Program-made: the position numbers and the translations under genes
In this document: positions 53,031 through 62,259 of the stretch, piece by piece
How the letters are laid out: every line of letters begins with the position of its first letter
Numbering within the stretch: position 1 is the stretch's first letter
The notes under the pieces: generated by a model
Told to the model about the DNA's origin: nothing
The model's database searches: none
Seen by the model: only the letters and a program-made list of their open reading frames with translations
Assembly: GCF_039535785.1 (NCBI RefSeq)
Contig: NZ_BAAAXV010000005.1
Coordinates: 744,001-808,000 of the forward strand
Origin: Nonomuraea helvata
GTDB lineage: Bacteria > Actinomycetota > Actinomycetes > Streptosporangiales > Streptosporangiaceae
Reading direction: 5' to 3'
Length of the DNA stretch: 64,000 bases

Positions 53031-54191
53031 TCACGTCGCCATCAGCGCGAACAGTCGATCGCTGATCTCCTGTACCCATGGCTCGTGGCACCAGGGTCCA
53101 AGCTCTCTCCCGGCGGTGAAGGCGATGTTCAGTCCTCCTCCCCCGCGTGTCTCCTCGATGAGGTCGATGGCCTCGTGCAGGGTGCCGCACGCCTCTTCCG
53201 GCTTGCCCTGCCGGATGTAGGCGAGTGTCAGGTTCCCCAGTGCGATGGACTGGGATTTCTTCCAGCGGACCAGACTGCGCGCCGACTTGGTCAAGATCTG
53301 CTCCGCCTTGTGGTTCACGCCGAGGAACAGGTAGCAGGAGCCTGCCAGACGGTCGAATTGGGTTGGCGAGAACATGTGCAGGGCTTCGTCGTCTTTGTGG
53401 ATTCGGCCGAAACTGTCCGCCGCCTCTCCAAGCGCCTTCTCGCAGTGGCGCCTCTCCCCCAACATCGCGTACGCCTCGCCGACGTGTAGGAACCCCAGAC
53501 CGGCGAGGACGTCGCTAGCATTCCGGCTGACAATCGCCGTCTCGTTGCAGAGACGCAGCCCTTCTCTGGCGTCTTTCGTGCCGTACAAAGCAACGAAACC
53601 TTTCCGGAGCTGGGCGTGAGCTTCGAGGATGGGATCTCCAACTTCCCTGGCGGCGGTGATCGCCTGGTCAAAGTACTGCACTGACACCGCGCCGTCGCGC
53701 CGCTGTGACGCGTCCCATACGAGTTGGCCCATGAGGGTGGCTGACTCGGCGAGCGAGATGCACAATTCGCGGCGGATGCGCCCGTTCGGCGCAAAGTTGT
53801 GTAGCAGCGTCACCTGGCTGTGGCTGTGGCCGGCATCCGCCAGCAGTGAAGCGGAGGGCGCGGTGTCGTACTCGGTGTTAAGGCGATCCACTCGCTCCGC
53901 CAGATGGGCCACGGCAACCAGGTCCACGGCTGCCGGGTTGCGCAACACGAAGTCGAGCCGTTCGGCCTCCGGTTCCTCGTTCACATGCTGTGTGAGGAGT
54001 TCGTCCACCTCGTCCAGCGAGATCTTCAATACGGCGGCCAGCTTGGGACGCTGCCAGGGACGCGGCTCCGTCTCGCCGCTTTCCCAGCGCACGACGGTGG
54101 ATCGTTCGACACCGACTGTGTGAGCCAGCCGTTCTTGCGAGAAGCCCAGAGTCTTTCGGCGCTGAATGAGCCTTTGCCGCCGCTGTGGCAC
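53031..54191 (-). CDS. XRE-family regulator with TPR-like domain
   Basis: A 386-residue protein. An N-terminal XRE helix-turn-helix (GFSQERLAHTVGVERSTVVR, WESGETEPRPWQRPKLAAVL) is followed by a long helical repeat region typical of actinomycete TPR-type XRE proteins. The GTG at 54191 follows GGAGGAG. It stands 12 nt behind the MTHFS-like gene start on the same strand and is divergent from an RsbW-like ATPase gene. A perfect palindrome TGATGCATCA (54277-54286) in the gap could be its operator. Confidence 0.88.
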   Translation of the reverse strand: MPQRRQRLIQRRKTLGFSQERLAHTVGVERSTVVRWESGETEPRPWQRPKLAAVLKISLDEVDELLTQHVNEEPEAERLDFVLRNPAAVDLVAVAHLAERVDRLNTEYDTAPSASLLADAGHSHSQVTLLHNFAPNGRIRRELCISLAESATLMGQLVWDASQRRDGAVSVQYFDQAITAAREVGDPILEAHAQLRKGFVALYGTKDAREGLRLCNETAIVSRNASDVLAGLGFLHVGEAYAMLGERRHCEKALGEAADSFGRIHKDDEALHMFSPTQFDRLAGSCYLFLGVNHKAEQILTKSARSLVRWKKSQSIALGNLTLAYIRQGKPEEACGTLHEAIDLIEETRGGGGLNIAFTAGRELGPWCHEPWVQEISDRLFALMAT

Positions 54192-54276
54192 GGTCCATCT
54201 CCTCCCGCGCGAGCTGACAGGAGCCTCAACCGAGTATTGCGCCTGAACGCGCTGGTCCGCAGGGGCAACGCCACAC

Positions 54277-54286
54277 TGATGCATCA
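54277..54286. promoter_or_regulatory. Candidate XRE operator palindrome
   Basis: TGATGCATCA is a perfect 10-bp palindrome in the 151-bp gap between the divergent XRE and ATPase genes. Only its location suggests regulation. Confidence 0.3.
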
Positions 54287-54342
54287 TCTATGCACGGTTC
54301 TGCTGTGGAGTTGCCGCGCGTCGAGGCGTTTCCTACGGATCT

Positions 54343-54783
54343 ATGACCAGCCGCCTGACACACGAAACCTGCGCAACCTTGTCGCGGGCCTTCACCCTGT
54401 CGCCGATCCCAGCCTCCGTTCCTGTGGCTCGTAAGTGGGTGCGGCAGCTGCTCGACAGGTGGGATCTTGCTGTCTTCAAGTGGCGCACGGAACTGCTGGT
54501 CACCGAGCTGTTCACCAACGCGATCAAGCACGCCTGTACCGGCGGTGCCACCGTAACGGGCCTGGTGATGTACGCAGGGGGCACGCTCAGGGTCGAAGTC
54601 CACGATCGGGACACGAACCACCTTCCTGTACGGCGGCAGGCCCCGCCGGGTAATGCGAGCGGCCACGGATTACTGATCGTCGAGACGTACGCCGACCGCT
54701 GGGGCGTCCGCCTGAACGAGACCAGCAAGGCGGTCTGGTGTGAGTTGGATACGCCTTCCACGCGGAAGGCGGTGTCGCGATGA
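54343..54783 (+). CDS. RsbW-like ATP-binding protein
   Basis: A 146-residue HATPase_c_2 protein with an N box (LVTELFTNAIKHACTGG), a G1-like VEVHDRDTNHLP and a G2-like GHGLLIVETYADRWGV. Many actinomycetes pair such orphan ATPases with XRE regulators and tiny partner proteins, as in whiJ/abaA-type loci. It is translationally coupled to the next small gene (ATGA). Confidence 0.85.
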   Translation: MTSRLTHETCATLSRAFTLSPIPASVPVARKWVRQLLDRWDLAVFKWRTELLVTELFTNAIKHACTGGATVTGLVMYAGGTLRVEVHDRDTNHLPVRRQAPPGNASGHGLLIVETYADRWGVRLNETSKAVWCELDTPSTRKAVSR

Positions 54784-55097
54784 GACCGCACGACCGCACA
54801 CCCCTCGAAGGCGCTCCTGCCTCTGACACGCCCTACACCCTATGGCGGTATGGGACAGAAGCACCTCCTTCGGGCAGGCGGCCAGTGATGCGCGACGAGG
54901 AAGGACGCGCGCTGGCGGCCACCCTCCAACAGCGGAGCCCTGGATGGATGGTCATGTGGTCTCCCTGGCGTCGTAGCTTTTCAGCCTTCGCCTGCTGGAT
55001 TCCCACCCAGTGCGTCGTGATCGACGCGCATAGCCCTGAAGACCTGCTCCATCTCATTCTCTCTGTAGAAATGACAGCCCTGCGCAGCACGCCATGA
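54780..55097 (+). CDS. Small hypothetical protein coupled to the ATPase
   Basis: A 105-residue protein starting within the ATPase stop (ATGA). A conserved-looking core reads GWMVMWSPWRRSFSAFACW, followed by VVIDAHSPEDLLHLI. It is similar in style to the small partners of XRE/ATPase loci, but I cannot name a family. The next gene also overlaps by ATGA. Confidence 0.65.
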   Translation: MRPHDRTPLEGAPASDTPYTLWRYGTEAPPSGRRPVMRDEEGRALAATLQQRSPGWMVMWSPWRRSFSAFACWIPTQCVVIDAHSPEDLLHLILSVEMTALRSTP

Positions 55098-55366
55098 GCT
55101 CTGACGACTCCTGCATGAGCCCTCACGTCCCAGCCGCGGCTCTCGACTGCGCATCACTCCACTGGAGTGCATCTCGCGCCGACGAACGCGTCCGGGTCTA
55201 CGCCTGGACCTGCCACCATTCCGGGCCGATCTACGAACTCTGCGCTTCCGGCGGCCAGTGGTTCATCCGGCGCATGTCCGAAGGCACGGTCATGGAGACG
55301 ACGCGATGGCTTCGCCGCAAAGCCGAAGCCATGTGGTCGGCCCTGTTGACGGGCCAGGTCCGCTGA
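55094..55366 (+). CDS. Small hypothetical protein, third gene of the ATPase operon
   Basis: A 90-residue protein with VYAWTCHHSGPIYELCASGG and WFIRRM, then a helical end (TTRWLRRKAEAMWSALL). It overlaps the preceding gene by 4 nt, so it is part of the same translational unit. It has four Cys and several His but no recognised zinc motif. The function is unknown. Confidence 0.6.
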   Translation: MSSDDSCMSPHVPAAALDCASLHWSASRADERVRVYAWTCHHSGPIYELCASGGQWFIRRMSEGTVMETTRWLRRKAEAMWSALLTGQVR

Positions 55367-55496
55367 CCGCATAAGCCCATGGCACACAGCGATAACCGCA
55401 GCAGGCATCGCGGCAAACGTGCCCTCACGGCGGTCGACACCTTCACCGCTCGCGCACCATGACTAGATTGTCGGCGCCGCGCTCTACGCTCAGACT

Positions 55497-57509
55497 ATGT
55501 TGCAGGACACCTCATCGCCTCCACCTCTCCTTCCATGGCGGACACGGACCGGTTCGCTGCCTGCGATGCCTGGCGGGTGGGAGGAGTCTCTTGCGACGCT
55601 CCGCCGTCTCTTGGAGCAGTTGGAGGTGCATCCAGCACTTGAAAGCCGGATCACTTGGCCGACCGAAAACACGGAAACTACGGTGCGTGATGCCGTCCGT
55701 CACTTCGGTACGTGTGGCCTCCTGAGACGCGAAGGGCAAGCTATAAGGCTCACGGAGTTTGCGCGCCACTGGCTGCGGTCGGGTGATGACGCATATCTCA
55801 TTACGGTCTTTCACGCTCACGTGCGACTTATCGCTGAAATTCTAGCCGAGGTCGAGAAAGACGACCTCTCGCACGAATCATTGCTAGAGGTCGCGAACGA
55901 AGCGTATGACATGAGCTGGTCCAGCCTTGATCAGCTCAGGCGTAGAACTAACTGGCTACGCGCAGCAGGCCTTATCGAGTTACGCTTCGATTATAAACTG
56001 ATCATAACACCAGCAGGGCGCGAATTGCTCTCCACCACGAGAATCCATGAGCCGCACTCATCAGATTCGGGATATTCGGGACACGAAGACAGCGCATTCC
56101 TTTCAGAACCAACAGAGGAACTCAAGCGAATTCTGAGCAGCCTAGACGATACCGCCCTAAAGGCCCGTAAGCCAGTTATAGGATTCATTCCCAGAGGAGA
56201 CGGAAATGTAGTTCGCAGCATTAGAATACTCGCAACCGCAGCCGTACCTAGCATTGAGCGGGCCGATTTTCATTCCATCTGCGAGGAGGATTTTAATACA
56301 AAGTCCGGCGATGGCGCAATATCGACACTTAAAGGCTTAGGAATTCTAGAGCAGGTCGGAAGAGACAAGTTCGCTACGACGGAGGTGGCCAAACATTGGC
56401 TGGAATCAGAGGACGACCTAGAACTCGCACGACTGATCCATTCCAAGATATTCTACTTCGGCGAAGTCCTCGATTCGTTACAGCATGCCGATAACGCTCC
56501 CAAGCTTGTAGGAAATGCTGAAAGCTTCTACAAGGGCTCGCGAGTCAATCTGAACGAGATGAGAAACCGCCTGCACCTACTGCGAGACTGTCAACTGATT
56601 GAAGATATAGGCAACGCTCGATACCGTGCTACTCCGCTAGGCGTCGCCTTCCGCGACTCTCTGCCGAAGCTTCAGGCCAACGAGTCTTCGGATGCAGTGC
56701 AGACTGCACCCGCAGAGGAAAGCAACACCACTCGTTCCCCGGTCGAGATCGTTGCCAGTGAGCTTATTGAGGCCTCCGTAGATTCCGATCATCCGGTACG
56801 GTTCGAACGGGCTATAGCCGAGGCCATGGAGGCACTCGGCCTTCATGCGGAGCACGAGGGACGTCCCGGCAGGACTGACGTGATCGTAAGGATCGACTTC
56901 GGGACAAAGGGAGCCACACGCCTGATAGTGGATGCCAAATCCTCCGCAGCGGGAGTCATCACCGAGCGCAACATTGACTTCGATACCTTGATGGAGCATA
57001 GAAACCTCCACCAAGCGGATGCCATTGCTGTCGTGGCACCAAGATTCGAGGGACGGGTCATCGGTCGCGCTGAAGAGCGCGGCGTCGCTTTAGTAGATGT
57101 CCATCTGCTCGCCGAAGCCGTCCGCCGGCAAGTCCATACCCCACTCGCACCAAAGGAAGTAGCTGTTCTCTTCACCGGCAACTCGCAAGAACTCCTTCAA
57201 GAGGCGTGGGATCGCACCTCCAGCGAAACGCATCTTCTAGCACGGATCCTAAAAGTTCTCCACGATGAGGCCACCAATGTGGACTTGGTGTTCGGCGGCG
57301 CGTTGCCGATAGAGGTTATCTACAGCACCCTTCGTAACGATGTGACTGTACAGCCTGACATGACACAGATAAAGAGGTCGCTGGACCTTTTGGCCTCTCC
57401 CCTCGTTCGTGCGATCACCAAGGAGGGCGACCGTTATCGTGCCGCCGAGAAACCCGCTACAACCGCACTTCGCCTTCACGCCTTAGCGGATGCGCTCGCT
57501 AAACAGTAA
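55497..57509 (+). CDS. Winged-helix protein with PD-(D/E)XK nuclease core (candidate defence nuclease)
   Basis: A 670-residue protein. Two homologous modules, about residues 60-180 and 270-390, each hold two winged-helix units; compare LTEFARHWLRSGDDAYLI with TTEVAKHWLESEDDLELA. A PD-(D/E)XK core follows: E437 in RFERAIAEAM, D461 in GRTDVIV and D479-A-K481 in LIVDAKSS, then IAVVAPRFEG. A further winged helix is near 620-650. The layout suggests a DNA-sensing restriction-like enzyme. The gene is visibly AT-richer than its neighbours and uses several TTA codons. A TACGCT -10 6 nt before the ATG suggests leaderless expression. I do not recognise the exact family. Confidence 0.75.
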   Translation: MLQDTSSPPPLLPWRTRTGSLPAMPGGWEESLATLRRLLEQLEVHPALESRITWPTENTETTVRDAVRHFGTCGLLRREGQAIRLTEFARHWLRSGDDAYLITVFHAHVRLIAEILAEVEKDDLSHESLLEVANEAYDMSWSSLDQLRRRTNWLRAAGLIELRFDYKLIITPAGRELLSTTRIHEPHSSDSGYSGHEDSAFLSEPTEELKRILSSLDDTALKARKPVIGFIPRGDGNVVRSIRILATAAVPSIERADFHSICEEDFNTKSGDGAISTLKGLGILEQVGRDKFATTEVAKHWLESEDDLELARLIHSKIFYFGEVLDSLQHADNAPKLVGNAESFYKGSRVNLNEMRNRLHLLRDCQLIEDIGNARYRATPLGVAFRDSLPKLQANESSDAVQTAPAEESNTTRSPVEIVASELIEASVDSDHPVRFERAIAEAMEALGLHAEHEGRPGRTDVIVRIDFGTKGATRLIVDAKSSAAGVITERNIDFDTLMEHRNLHQADAIAVVAPRFEGRVIGRAEERGVALVDVHLLAEAVRRQVHTPLAPKEVAVLFTGNSQELLQEAWDRTSSETHLLARILKVLHDEATNVDLVFGGALPIEVIYSTLRNDVTVQPDMTQIKRSLDLLASPLVRAITKEGDRYRAAEKPATTALRLHALADALAKQ

Positions 57510-57615
57510 CGTTGCAAGTTACTCGGAGCGCGCGATTCAGCGAGACGTTTGCCCTTCGGCTCGCAACTGAAACCGGACCATGTATGCAACGGCTGTCTGC
57601 CGCCAGCCGCACTTA

Positions 57616-57636
57616 GTGCCCGTGTACAAACTGATC
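57616..57636. repeat. Left terminal inverted repeat of the IS5-family element
   Basis: GTGCCCGTGTACAAACTGAT plus C is the exact reverse complement of 63564-63584. TTA at 57613-57615 just outside is repeated at 63585-63587, the TNA-type target duplication of some IS5-family groups. Confidence 0.9.
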
Positions 57637-57756
57637 CCTGCGCTTGCTGTGTCCGATCCGCACGAACCTTGCCACGTCCGGACTTACCTTGCCACCGGCT
57701 GCGCAGCGTCCGGACTAACCCTGCATAAGGACGGAATTGACAGGGAGAATGGGCCG

Positions 57757-58407
57757 ATGATCGACAGAGAGCACGCCGTGCGCTTGATCGAAGGATTGCT
57801 CCGTGCTGACCGCGAGACCGTGGATCGTCACGGCCAAGTCATGCCCCTTGCGATCACCAGGGTCACCGAGCACCGCCTCGGCTGGATCGTCAGCTATCAG
57901 TCCCAGGCGTACCTCCGCAGCGGCAGCACCGGCGATCTGCTTGCCGGCAACGGCCCCTATCTCGTCGACCGCCATGACGGCAGCATCCATCTCATCCCCG
58001 TCACCGACTACGTCGCCGGGCTCTGGGAAGAGGACTACGAACAGCGCATCAAACCCATCGGCTCTGTTGAGAACGACCCTCATATCGACATCCCATTCGC
58101 GACCGAAGTTCACGAGGTGCTGGCGGACGGTCGGATCGCCGCCATCCGCCTCCTCCGGCGACGCGCTCCCAGCCTGAACATGACCCAAGCCAGTGACTAC
58201 ATTGCCGCGATCGAGACCGGCCAGCGCCCAACAGCCGAGTTGATCGAACTGGTCAGGCCACCCGAACCGTTCTCACCCCGACTGGGGATCGTGACCATCA
58301 CGGGCCCCCTCCTGTCGGCCACTGACCCTCCTGAAGCCGAGCTCGGCGTGCCCCAGCGCCCAGGGGTGACGCCGAAAATGAAAAGTAAATCCGAACAACC
58401 AGACTGA
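57757..58407 (+). CDS. Imm35/YrhB-like immunity-domain protein carried by the IS5 element
   Basis: A 216-residue protein. The N-terminal half fits the Imm35/YrhB immunity domain (IDREHAVRLIEGLL, GWIVSYQSQAYLRSG, GNGPYLVDRHDGSIHLIPVT). The second part (VHEVLADGRIAAIRLLRRRA, then a short helix) resembles a ribosomal-L7/L12-like fold. Such proteins neutralise polymorphic toxins or act as regulators; no toxin gene is adjacent. The ATG at 57757 follows AGGGAG with a 9-nt spacer. It lies between the left repeat and the transposase. Confidence 0.75.
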   Translation: MIDREHAVRLIEGLLRADRETVDRHGQVMPLAITRVTEHRLGWIVSYQSQAYLRSGSTGDLLAGNGPYLVDRHDGSIHLIPVTDYVAGLWEEDYEQRIKPIGSVENDPHIDIPFATEVHEVLADGRIAAIRLLRRRAPSLNMTQASDYIAAIETGQRPTAELIELVRPPEPFSPRLGIVTITGPLLSATDPPEAELGVPQRPGVTPKMKSKSEQPD

Positions 58408-58602
58408 TCGTTGTTCACTTGACCTTGCATTCAGCAGCCCAGCTCTTCGGTACAGGTAATCCTCAAGCGGAACGGACATGCTGCGTGGGGCCGATATCGG
58501 ACGAAACTGTGACGTAGAGTGAATCCCCTGCGACATAAAGCGACCTTCCGGTAGCAACGGTGATTATCCAAACCCCGTCACCAACCGGAAGGTCTGCCGC
58601 CG

Positions 58603-59358
58603 TTGTACGCCACCGCCCCCATCGCTGTCTCCCGTAACGAAGAAACTGCCTGCTCATGCGTGGCCTGCCGGTACGGCCGCGGAGCCGATCACCCGATCCG
58701 TGCGCCCCGCTACACCACCGACATGAGCGACAAAGAATGGCAGGTCATCGAGCCGGTCATGCCCCATCCGGCCTGGTTACACGGCAACGGCGGACGACCC
58801 GAGAAGTACTGCCGCCGCTTGATCGTGGACGCCATCCGATACGTGGTCGACAACGGTTGCAAATGGCGCAATCTGCCCGCCGACTTCCTGGTGCCCTGGC
58901 GCACCGTCCATGCGATCTTCACGCGCTGGTGGCAGGACGGTGATCTCTATGCTCTCCACAATGACCTGCGCGAACAGGTCCGGATAGCCGACGGGCGCGA
59001 GCCGGAGCCCAGCGCGGGGATCATCGATTCGCAGTCGCTGCGGGCCGCCGAGACCGTCGCCGCCGGCTCGCGCGGATATGACGCGGCCAAGAAAGTGCAG
59101 GGCACCAAGCGGCACGTCATCGTGGACACCCTGGGCCTGCTGCTGGTCGTCATCGTCACCGCCGCCAGCGTCCAGGACCGCGACGGCGCCAAGCCCGCGC
59201 TGGCGCGTCTGCGCGACTGGTACGAGCGAATCGCGCTGATCTGGGCCGACAGCGCCTACGCCGGCAAGCTCGTGACCTGGGCCAAAAAGCACGTCCGGCT
59301 CACTGTGGAGATCGTCAAGCGCAGTGACGATGTCAGCGGCTTCGTGGTCCTTCCCCGC
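58603..59358 (+). pseudogene. IS5-family transposase, 5' part (split)
   Basis: The frame shows the IS5 DDE features: MSDKEWQVIEPVMP, DAIRYVVDNGCKWRNLP, the first Asp in IIDSQSLRA, KKVQGTKRHVIVDTLG and IWADSAYAGKLV (second Asp). It runs to FVVLPR (codon at 59356-59358) and then enters foreign sequence. The missing end is at 63401-63562. The true start may be the ATG at 58723 or further upstream. Confidence 0.88.
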
Positions 59359-59363
59359 ATTCT

Positions 59364-59373
59364 GTGGAATCTG
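59364..59373. repeat. Left inverted repeat of the Tn554-like transposon
   Basis: GTGGAATCTG, exact reverse complement of 63382-63391. The similarity ends after 10 bp, so it probably marks recombinase-binding arms. Confidence 0.7.
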
Positions 59374-59402
59374 TTTTGTCAAGCCGCGCTGATCGGTCGC
59401 GG

Positions 59403-59891
59403 TCAGTTGGGTGCCGGATCCCCGAGCAGGATGACCTTGCTGACAACGGGATCGAAGCCGAGGACCGGGTGTTCTTGGCTTCCGCCTTCCGGGGTCATCA
59501 GCACCGGCTTGCCGAGTTCGCTCCCGATCGCCCGAAGGAAGTCGCAGAGTGTGTCGACCCCCTTTTGACCTTGTAGTTCACGAAGGTTGACGTCGAAGTC
59601 GATCTCGGTCTCCGATATGAGCCGGAAGATCGCGAGCACGCCTGGAGCAGGCCAGACTCGCAGCGACACCGTTTCGGCCTCGGGTGGACGCGCGAGCACT
59701 TCGGCGGCGGTAGGCAGCGGCAGCACTGTGTCGCCTTGCGAGTACTGCCACTGCCATCCACGCGTTCTGACCAAGTCCAGGACGGTCTGCCAGTCCTCGA
59801 CGGTGGCGTCCGGGACGAAGAGGTTCGGCAATGCGCCCATCAAGTCGGGATCGAAGAATTCCCTGACCTCGTCCCATCGGAGATCCGTCAT
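59403..59891 (-). CDS. Cargo protein of the Tn554-like transposon, unknown function
   Basis: A 162-residue acidic protein (MTDLRWDEVREFFDPDLMGA, VEDWQTVLDLVRTRGWQWQY, EIDFDVNLRELQGQKGVDTL, LGKPVLMTPEGG). It has no transmembrane segment. It sits 40 nt downstream of the large recombinase gene, where Tn554 has tnpC, but it is longer and shows no visible similarity to that family. Its acidic, compact character would also fit an immunity-like protein; this is speculation. Confidence 0.7.
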   Translation of the reverse strand: MTDLRWDEVREFFDPDLMGALPNLFVPDATVEDWQTVLDLVRTRGWQWQYSQGDTVLPLPTAAEVLARPPEAETVSLRVWPAPGVLAIFRLISETEIDFDVNLRELQGQKGVDTLCDFLRAIGSELGKPVLMTPEGGSQEHPVLGFDPVVSKVILLGDPAPN

Positions 59892-59931
59892 GCCGTCATG
59901 TTGCCTGGTCGCGGGGCCTGCCGCAGCTCGA

Positions 59932-62259
59932 TTAGGTCGGCTTCTGGTTGACAGCGATGACCGGGAGCAGCGTCGCCTGGGCTGGAATGCCGATCTGCCG
60001 CGGCGTCGCACCGGACGGTGTGGGGATGTCGGCGAGACGTTCCAGAAGCTTGTCAAGGGCGGCCTGGCCGTCGTCGACGGCCGCTCGTTCGTCGTCGGTG
60101 AGCGGAACGTTGGCCCGCATGCGCTGGAGGTTGTCCTTGGCCTCCAGGAGTTGGCCCTTGCTGGACGTCTTCGGGGTGTAGAAGTCGCAGCGGGCGCAGG
60201 CCATTCGATGTGGGCACTGCTCGAAGAAGGTGTAGGTGCAGTAGCCGTGTCCGAGGTCGTAGTACTGCCAGGGCTCGCCATTCGCGGCGGCGCCGGAGGT
60301 GACGGCGTCCCGGTCGACGAGGACCTCGATGGTGCGCACGTTGCGTTCGAAGTAGCCGGCGTCGTTGTAGGCTCTGGCCAGCGTGTTCGGCGTGATCTTG
60401 GCGTAGTGCTGGGTCGATTCCGGGCTTCGGTGCCCGAGCCATGCTTGCAGCTCGAACAGGGTCATCGGCTCTTTGGCGTTGTAGAGCTGGCTGGCGATTG
60501 TGGACCGTGCCCGGTGGCTGGTGATGGCGCCACGCGCGTCCGCGGCGGGAACTCCGGCCTTGCGGCATAGGGCGGGGATGATCGTCCTGTTGATGTAGGT
60601 CTTGTCCATCGCGTGGGCCCGCAGCGCGAACAGCAGGTGCACTTGGTCTCCGGTCTTGCGATCCGTCAGGATCGGCTGGCTCGGCCGAGCGGCCTCCCAT
60701 GCCTCGATCGCCTTGCCCAGCAACGGATCGACCGGTTTGGTGAACGCGGTGCCGGTCTTGTGGGTGGGCACGTCCAGGAGGCAGACCGCGTCCCGGGCCA
60801 GGACCTCGCGGGAGTCGCCGGGGATGGAGAATCCGTCGTGCTGCCAGCGGACGCAGCCGACTCGCAGTCGGGCGATCTCCGCGCTGCGCTGGCCGCTGAA
60901 GAGCCAGGCCAGGGATACAGCCCGGAGGAACTCAAGGGGGTAGCGAAGGCTGTTGTAGCTGGTCGGCAAGTCCTCGGGCTGGATGTTCAGCCCGGCCCAG
61001 AGCAGCTTGGCCCAGATGTCGTCGGCGATCACGCGGGGGTCCGGTCCGAGCATCGCCAGGACGGTTCTGGGCGTGGCGAGGGCTCGAGTGGGGTCGAAGC
61101 GTCGGGGGATCCACTCCCACTCCTGGCAGTCGCGGAAGAACGCCCTGGTCGCGGTCAGGTAGCCGGCCTTGGTTTCTGCGGAGATCGGCTGTCCTTGCCT
61201 GTCGCCCAGGCCGCCGCGTCGCTGGACGTAGTCACCGATACTCATCCGATCCAGCGCGGCGATCCAGGACGCGCAGGTCCGCCGGGTCCACTGGCCGGGT
61301 TCGGTGATCTCCGGGTGTTCCTCAGCGAGCCAGCGGCCGATCTTGGATAAGACGCTGCGAGCGGTCGCGCGGGTCTTGGGTGCGAGCGTGGAGGTGGCGT
61401 GCCACCGCTCGACCCAATCCGCCCACGGCCGCGCGGTGCCCTCGATTTCAGGCATCCGCCCCCGAAAAGGGGAGGGTGGGGGTTCGCAGAAGCCGATGGA
61501 GGCGACGGCGCGTTGGATGGCATGCAGGGCCCCGATGTGTGGGCGTCGCATAGCGGGGTGTTGGCGCAGCCGGGCGAACGCCTCGGTGGTCAGGTCTTGC
61601 AGCAGTGGGCTGCGGTTGAGCAGAAGGGCCTGGCAGAGGACCGGAGAGATTCGAGAGTCCACGTCGGACTCGATCCGGTAGCCCCATCCGTAGAGGACCC
61701 GCTTGACCTGCTGGTGGGCCTGTTCGACGAGTTCTTCACCGAACACGCGTCGGCTCAGCGGGAGGCGCTGGAACCCACCGAGGCGGTCGAAGTCGGTGAA
61801 GCCGCTAAGCAGGTAGGCGTATGCGGCTAGGGTCGACCGCGCGGTCCCATCGACCCACCCTGGGCTGGACTTGCGGAACTCCGCGGTGCCGACGCCGATC
61901 AGCTGAAGCCAGTCCTCTGCGGTCCAGCACCAGAACGTCCTGCCCTGCCCGATGCAGCGCAGCAGGATCAGGGCGATGGCGTCGTTCATGCCCTGGCGTT
62001 GGTATGTGCTGTCCGGGCACCACAATGACGCCCGGACGTCGTCGAGCGGGTGGAGCAGCCATTCGATGGCTGTCCACCCCGGAGCGTCGGGGTTGTGGCG
62101 GCCTGGCCGGCGACGCAGGTCGGTGCCCAGCTGCTGAAGCGCTGACACCTCCTGGGCAGTAAGACCATCGCGCTGCTGGTAGCGAGACGGGTCGAACGGC
62201 CATGTCCACGTGACGTCCGCGGCCGCCGTGTCGACGGCCACTGATGGCGAAAGGGTCAC
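59932..62259 (-). CDS. Large tyrosine recombinase (Tn554 TnpB-like)
   Basis: A 775-residue recombinase. Catalytic residues of the tyrosine family are R458 (SGQRSAEIARL), H582-x2-R585 (SHRARSTIAS), H610 (WLGHRSPEST) and Y619 (QHYAKI). After the catalytic domain comes a Cys-rich segment (CTYTFFEQCPHRMACARCDF), a likely zinc site common in large Tn554-type recombinases. The GTG overlaps the stop of the preceding recombinase by GTGA, so the two are translationally coupled. Confidence 0.88.
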   Translation of the reverse strand: MTLSPSVAVDTAAADVTWTWPFDPSRYQQRDGLTAQEVSALQQLGTDLRRRPGRHNPDAPGWTAIEWLLHPLDDVRASLWCPDSTYQRQGMNDAIALILLRCIGQGRTFWCWTAEDWLQLIGVGTAEFRKSSPGWVDGTARSTLAAYAYLLSGFTDFDRLGGFQRLPLSRRVFGEELVEQAHQQVKRVLYGWGYRIESDVDSRISPVLCQALLLNRSPLLQDLTTEAFARLRQHPAMRRPHIGALHAIQRAVASIGFCEPPPSPFRGRMPEIEGTARPWADWVERWHATSTLAPKTRATARSVLSKIGRWLAEEHPEITEPGQWTRRTCASWIAALDRMSIGDYVQRRGGLGDRQGQPISAETKAGYLTATRAFFRDCQEWEWIPRRFDPTRALATPRTVLAMLGPDPRVIADDIWAKLLWAGLNIQPEDLPTSYNSLRYPLEFLRAVSLAWLFSGQRSAEIARLRVGCVRWQHDGFSIPGDSREVLARDAVCLLDVPTHKTGTAFTKPVDPLLGKAIEAWEAARPSQPILTDRKTGDQVHLLFALRAHAMDKTYINRTIIPALCRKAGVPAADARGAITSHRARSTIASQLYNAKEPMTLFELQAWLGHRSPESTQHYAKITPNTLARAYNDAGYFERNVRTIEVLVDRDAVTSGAAANGEPWQYYDLGHGYCTYTFFEQCPHRMACARCDFYTPKTSSKGQLLEAKDNLQRMRANVPLTDDERAAVDDGQAALDKLLERLADIPTPSGATPRQIGIPAQATLLPVIAVNQKPT

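Noticed and set aside
58408-58602. A second left end of the IS5 element closer to the transposase
   Set aside because: No sequence resembling the 21-bp repeat was found here; the only exact partner of the right repeat is at 57616-57636.
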